From assembly GCA_030040695.1 (NCBI GenBank), contig JASHTE010000256.1:1-7873 (forward strand): a DNA stretch of 7,873 nt, written 5' to 3'. This document shows, in pieces, positions 6,751 to 7,873 of the stretch. The notes under the pieces were generated by a model. The model was given only the letters and a program-made list of their open reading frames with translations. It was not told the origin of the DNA and searched no databases. The position numbers were made by a program, and so were the translations under genes. The stretch's first letter is position 1; each line of letters opens with the position of its first letter. The DNA comes from Vulcanimicrobiota bacterium. GTDB taxonomy: Bacteria; Vulcanimicrobiota; Vulcanimicrobiia; Vulcanimicrobiales; Vulcanimicrobiaceae.

Positions 6751-6765
6751 GGGAAACCACCGAAG

Positions 6766-7695
6766 GTGATCGCTCTTGCGGAGCCCGCTACGCGTGAGGC
6801 CGAGGGTTGCGTCAAAGCGCGCTACCCGCACTTCAGCGCCTCCGCACTCAACGCGTACGGAGAGTGCGAGCGCAAGTGGTTCTATCGCTACGTCTGCGCC
6901 GCGGTTGACGATCCGGGCTCAGCCGCGTCGGCATATGGAAGCGCCTTCCACCTCGCGCTCGAGCGTTTCCACGAGCGCTACCAGCGCCCGCGTCCGGAAG
7001 ATGCCGCGAAGATGCGCAGCGACCTCGAGTACGAGCTCGATGGCGCCTTCGCGGAGCACCGCGATGGATTCCCGACCGCCGTGGAGTTCGAGATCCAAGT
7101 GCGGCGCGCACGGCGCACTGCTCGGCGGTACGTCGAGTGGCTGGTCGCCGAGTCGAAGCGCGCACCCTTCACGGTCATCGGGCGGGAGTTGCGTGTCGAG
7201 CTCGAGCTCGAAGGCTTCTCCTTCATCGGTTACATCGACCGGCTCGACCAAGACGACGCCACCGGTGCGGTGACGGTCGTCGACTATAAGACAGGGGCGA
7301 TCGCCACCTCCGCCGCGGAGTACCTCGAGAGAGTTCGAACCTTCGGCGACTTTCAGCTTCCTTTCTACTACTGGGTACGGACTGCCGCCGGGGACCGGGT
7401 GACGCAGCTCGTCCTTCTTCCTCTGAAAGATGCGTTGCTGGACGTGCGCCCCGTTTGCCTCGAGGTTGTGCCCGTTCCCTCGGCTGCCGTAAAACGTGAC
7501 GCGCCGTCCGGGACTATTTCGATCGCAGACCTCGAGCGCGCGAAGCGGCGCATGATCGAGATATGCCGTGAGCTCACTGCGCCGGCGCCTCGCAGCTTCG
7601 CCGTGACACGCGACCCGGAGGCCTGCACGTTCTGTGCCTACAAGCTCGCCTGCACGCGCCGCCCCGCGCCGGACGGCGAGCGTTTCGGTAGATGA
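6766..7695 (+). CDS. Stand-alone PD-(D/E)XK nuclease with iron-sulfur cysteines (RecB/AddB/Cas4 family)
   Basis: A 309-residue RecB-family nuclease without a helicase domain. In order: S-A-L-N-A-Y then Cys34 (CERKWFYRYV, residues 34-43), first cluster ligand and usual N-terminal motif; GSAFHLALE at 58-66 with His62, the metal-binding His of RecB-type nucleases; GYIDRLD at 155-161 (Asp158); VVDYKTG at 171-177 (Asp173, Lys175, the D-x-K of the core); Q-L-P-F-Y-Y from Gln197; and C-terminal cysteines 287, 290 and 296 in C-x2-C-x5-C. Cys34 plus these three make a complete 4Fe-4S set as in AddB and Cas4, so it is probably an active DNA exonuclease or end-processing enzyme in repair. With no cas gene or array nearby, a CRISPR role is unlikely. 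The start is GTG 6766 with AAGG abutting it; no ATG precedes the conserved domain. The stop overlaps the next ATG (ATGA), so the two are probably coupled. Confidence 0.93.
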   Translation: MIALAEPATREAEGCVKARYPHFSASALNAYGECERKWFYRYVCAAVDDPGSAASAYGSAFHLALERFHERYQRPRPEDAAKMRSDLEYELDGAFAEHRDGFPTAVEFEIQVRRARRTARRYVEWLVAESKRAPFTVIGRELRVELELEGFSFIGYIDRLDQDDATGAVTVVDYKTGAIATSAAEYLERVRTFGDFQLPFYYWVRTAAGDRVTQLVLLPLKDALLDVRPVCLEVVPVPSAAVKRDAPSGTISIADLERAKRRMIEICRELTAPAPRSFAVTRDPEACTFCAYKLACTRRPAPDGERFGR

Positions 7696-7873
7696 TCGCG
7701 CATCGGTTCATCGTCGGCGACGATACGTCGGCGCATGCAATGGTGCATCGGCTCGCGCAAGAGGTGTTGGCGAAGGCCGGCGAAGATGCGCGACTCATCG
7801 ACGACGTCGAGGCGGAGATGCTCTTCGAAGAGGCGGCGGCGCCGCTCTTGGCGATGGAGCAGGAGCTGCTCGA
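7692..7873 (+). CDS. Unidentified protein coupled to the nuclease gene (partial, runs off right edge)
   Basis: An open frame starts with ATG inside the nuclease stop (ATGA, 4-nt overlap) and stays open for 60 codons to the edge. It begins MIAHRFIVGDDTSAHAMVHR and continues acidic and Ala/Glu-rich, probably helical (residues about 15-60). I do not recognise a family or catalytic motif in this fragment. Support comes from the overlap, the strand, and an amino-acid makeup unlike the Arg/Ser-rich antisense frames in this region. There is no strong binding site, so translation probably depends on the nuclease gene. It may be a functional partner of the nuclease, but only its position argues for that. 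Confidence 0.65.
   Translation, partial: MIAHRFIVGDDTSAHAMVHRLAQEVLAKAGEDARLIDDVEAEMLFEEAAAPLLAMEQELL

Noticed and set aside
6704..6760. A longer UbiX with 19 extra N-terminal residues
   Set aside because: The extra part is Arg-rich and unlike the family, whose members start just before the IVVGISGASG motif; it would also run through the TATAAT and repeat cluster.
6766..7695. Cas4 of a CRISPR-Cas locus
   Set aside because: The motifs match Cas4 in part, but the protein is longer than typical Cas4 and there is no repeat array or other cas gene in the window; the general RecB/AddB-type label is safer.
7574..7798. A minus-strand frame across the nuclease 3' end
   Set aside because: It lies antisense to the cysteine cluster of the nuclease and the following coupled gene, with a Ser/Arg/Cys-rich makeup typical of shadow frames.

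Overview
The window looks like a piece of chromosome from a GC-rich bacterium (roughly 60-65% G+C by eye). All genes are compact and housekeeping-like, and I see no mobile element, phage gene, CRISPR array, tRNA or rRNA. It carries the DXS-independent (PdxS/PdxT) route to vitamin B6 and the MEP isoprenoid pathway gene ispE. ispE is followed by a nucleotidyltransferase of a type I remember next to ispE in Clostridia. Most genes lack strong Shine-Dalgarno sites. This suits a deep-branching, possibly uncultured lineage (for example Eremiobacterota/WPS-2, Chloroflexota or a Firmicutes relative), but the sequence alone does not fix the phylum.

Layout. (1) Bases 1-4566, minus strand, one tight directon in transcription order: a large six-hairpin glycosidase/debranching-type enzyme (4566-2023); a small membrane-anchored proline-rich protein of unknown function (2000-1554); pdxS (1541-651); pdxT (651-40); and the first codons of a further gene running off the left edge (26-1). 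The gaps are 22 nt, 12 nt, a 1-nt overlap and 13 nt. (2) Bases 4493-6162, plus strand: ispE and a MobA-like nucleotidyltransferase, joined by a 4-nt GTGA overlap. ispE and the glycosidase diverge from overlapping 5' ends, with start codons interlocked in a CATG or a 74-nt antisense overlap. (3) ubiX (6703-6137, minus) converges on the nucleotidyltransferase and overlaps its 3' end by 26 bp. (4) A 62-bp divergent intergenic region holds a perfect TATAAT for ubiX and several short inverted repeats. (5) From 6766, plus strand: a stand-alone RecB/AddB/Cas4-type PD-(D/E)XK nuclease with an intact iron-sulfur cysteine set, overlapping by 4 nt (ATGA) an unrecognised gene cut by the right edge.

Working together: PdxS and PdxT form the pyridoxal 5'-phosphate synthase complex. 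IspE makes a MEP-pathway intermediate. UbiX makes the prenylated flavin used by UbiD-type decarboxylases, with dimethylallyl phosphate as the prenyl donor, so it draws on the isoprenoid pool. The glycosidase, membrane protein and nuclease have no obvious pathway link to these. The main open questions are the membrane protein coupled to pdxS, the overlapping divergent starts at ispE, and the nuclease with its coupled unknown partner.
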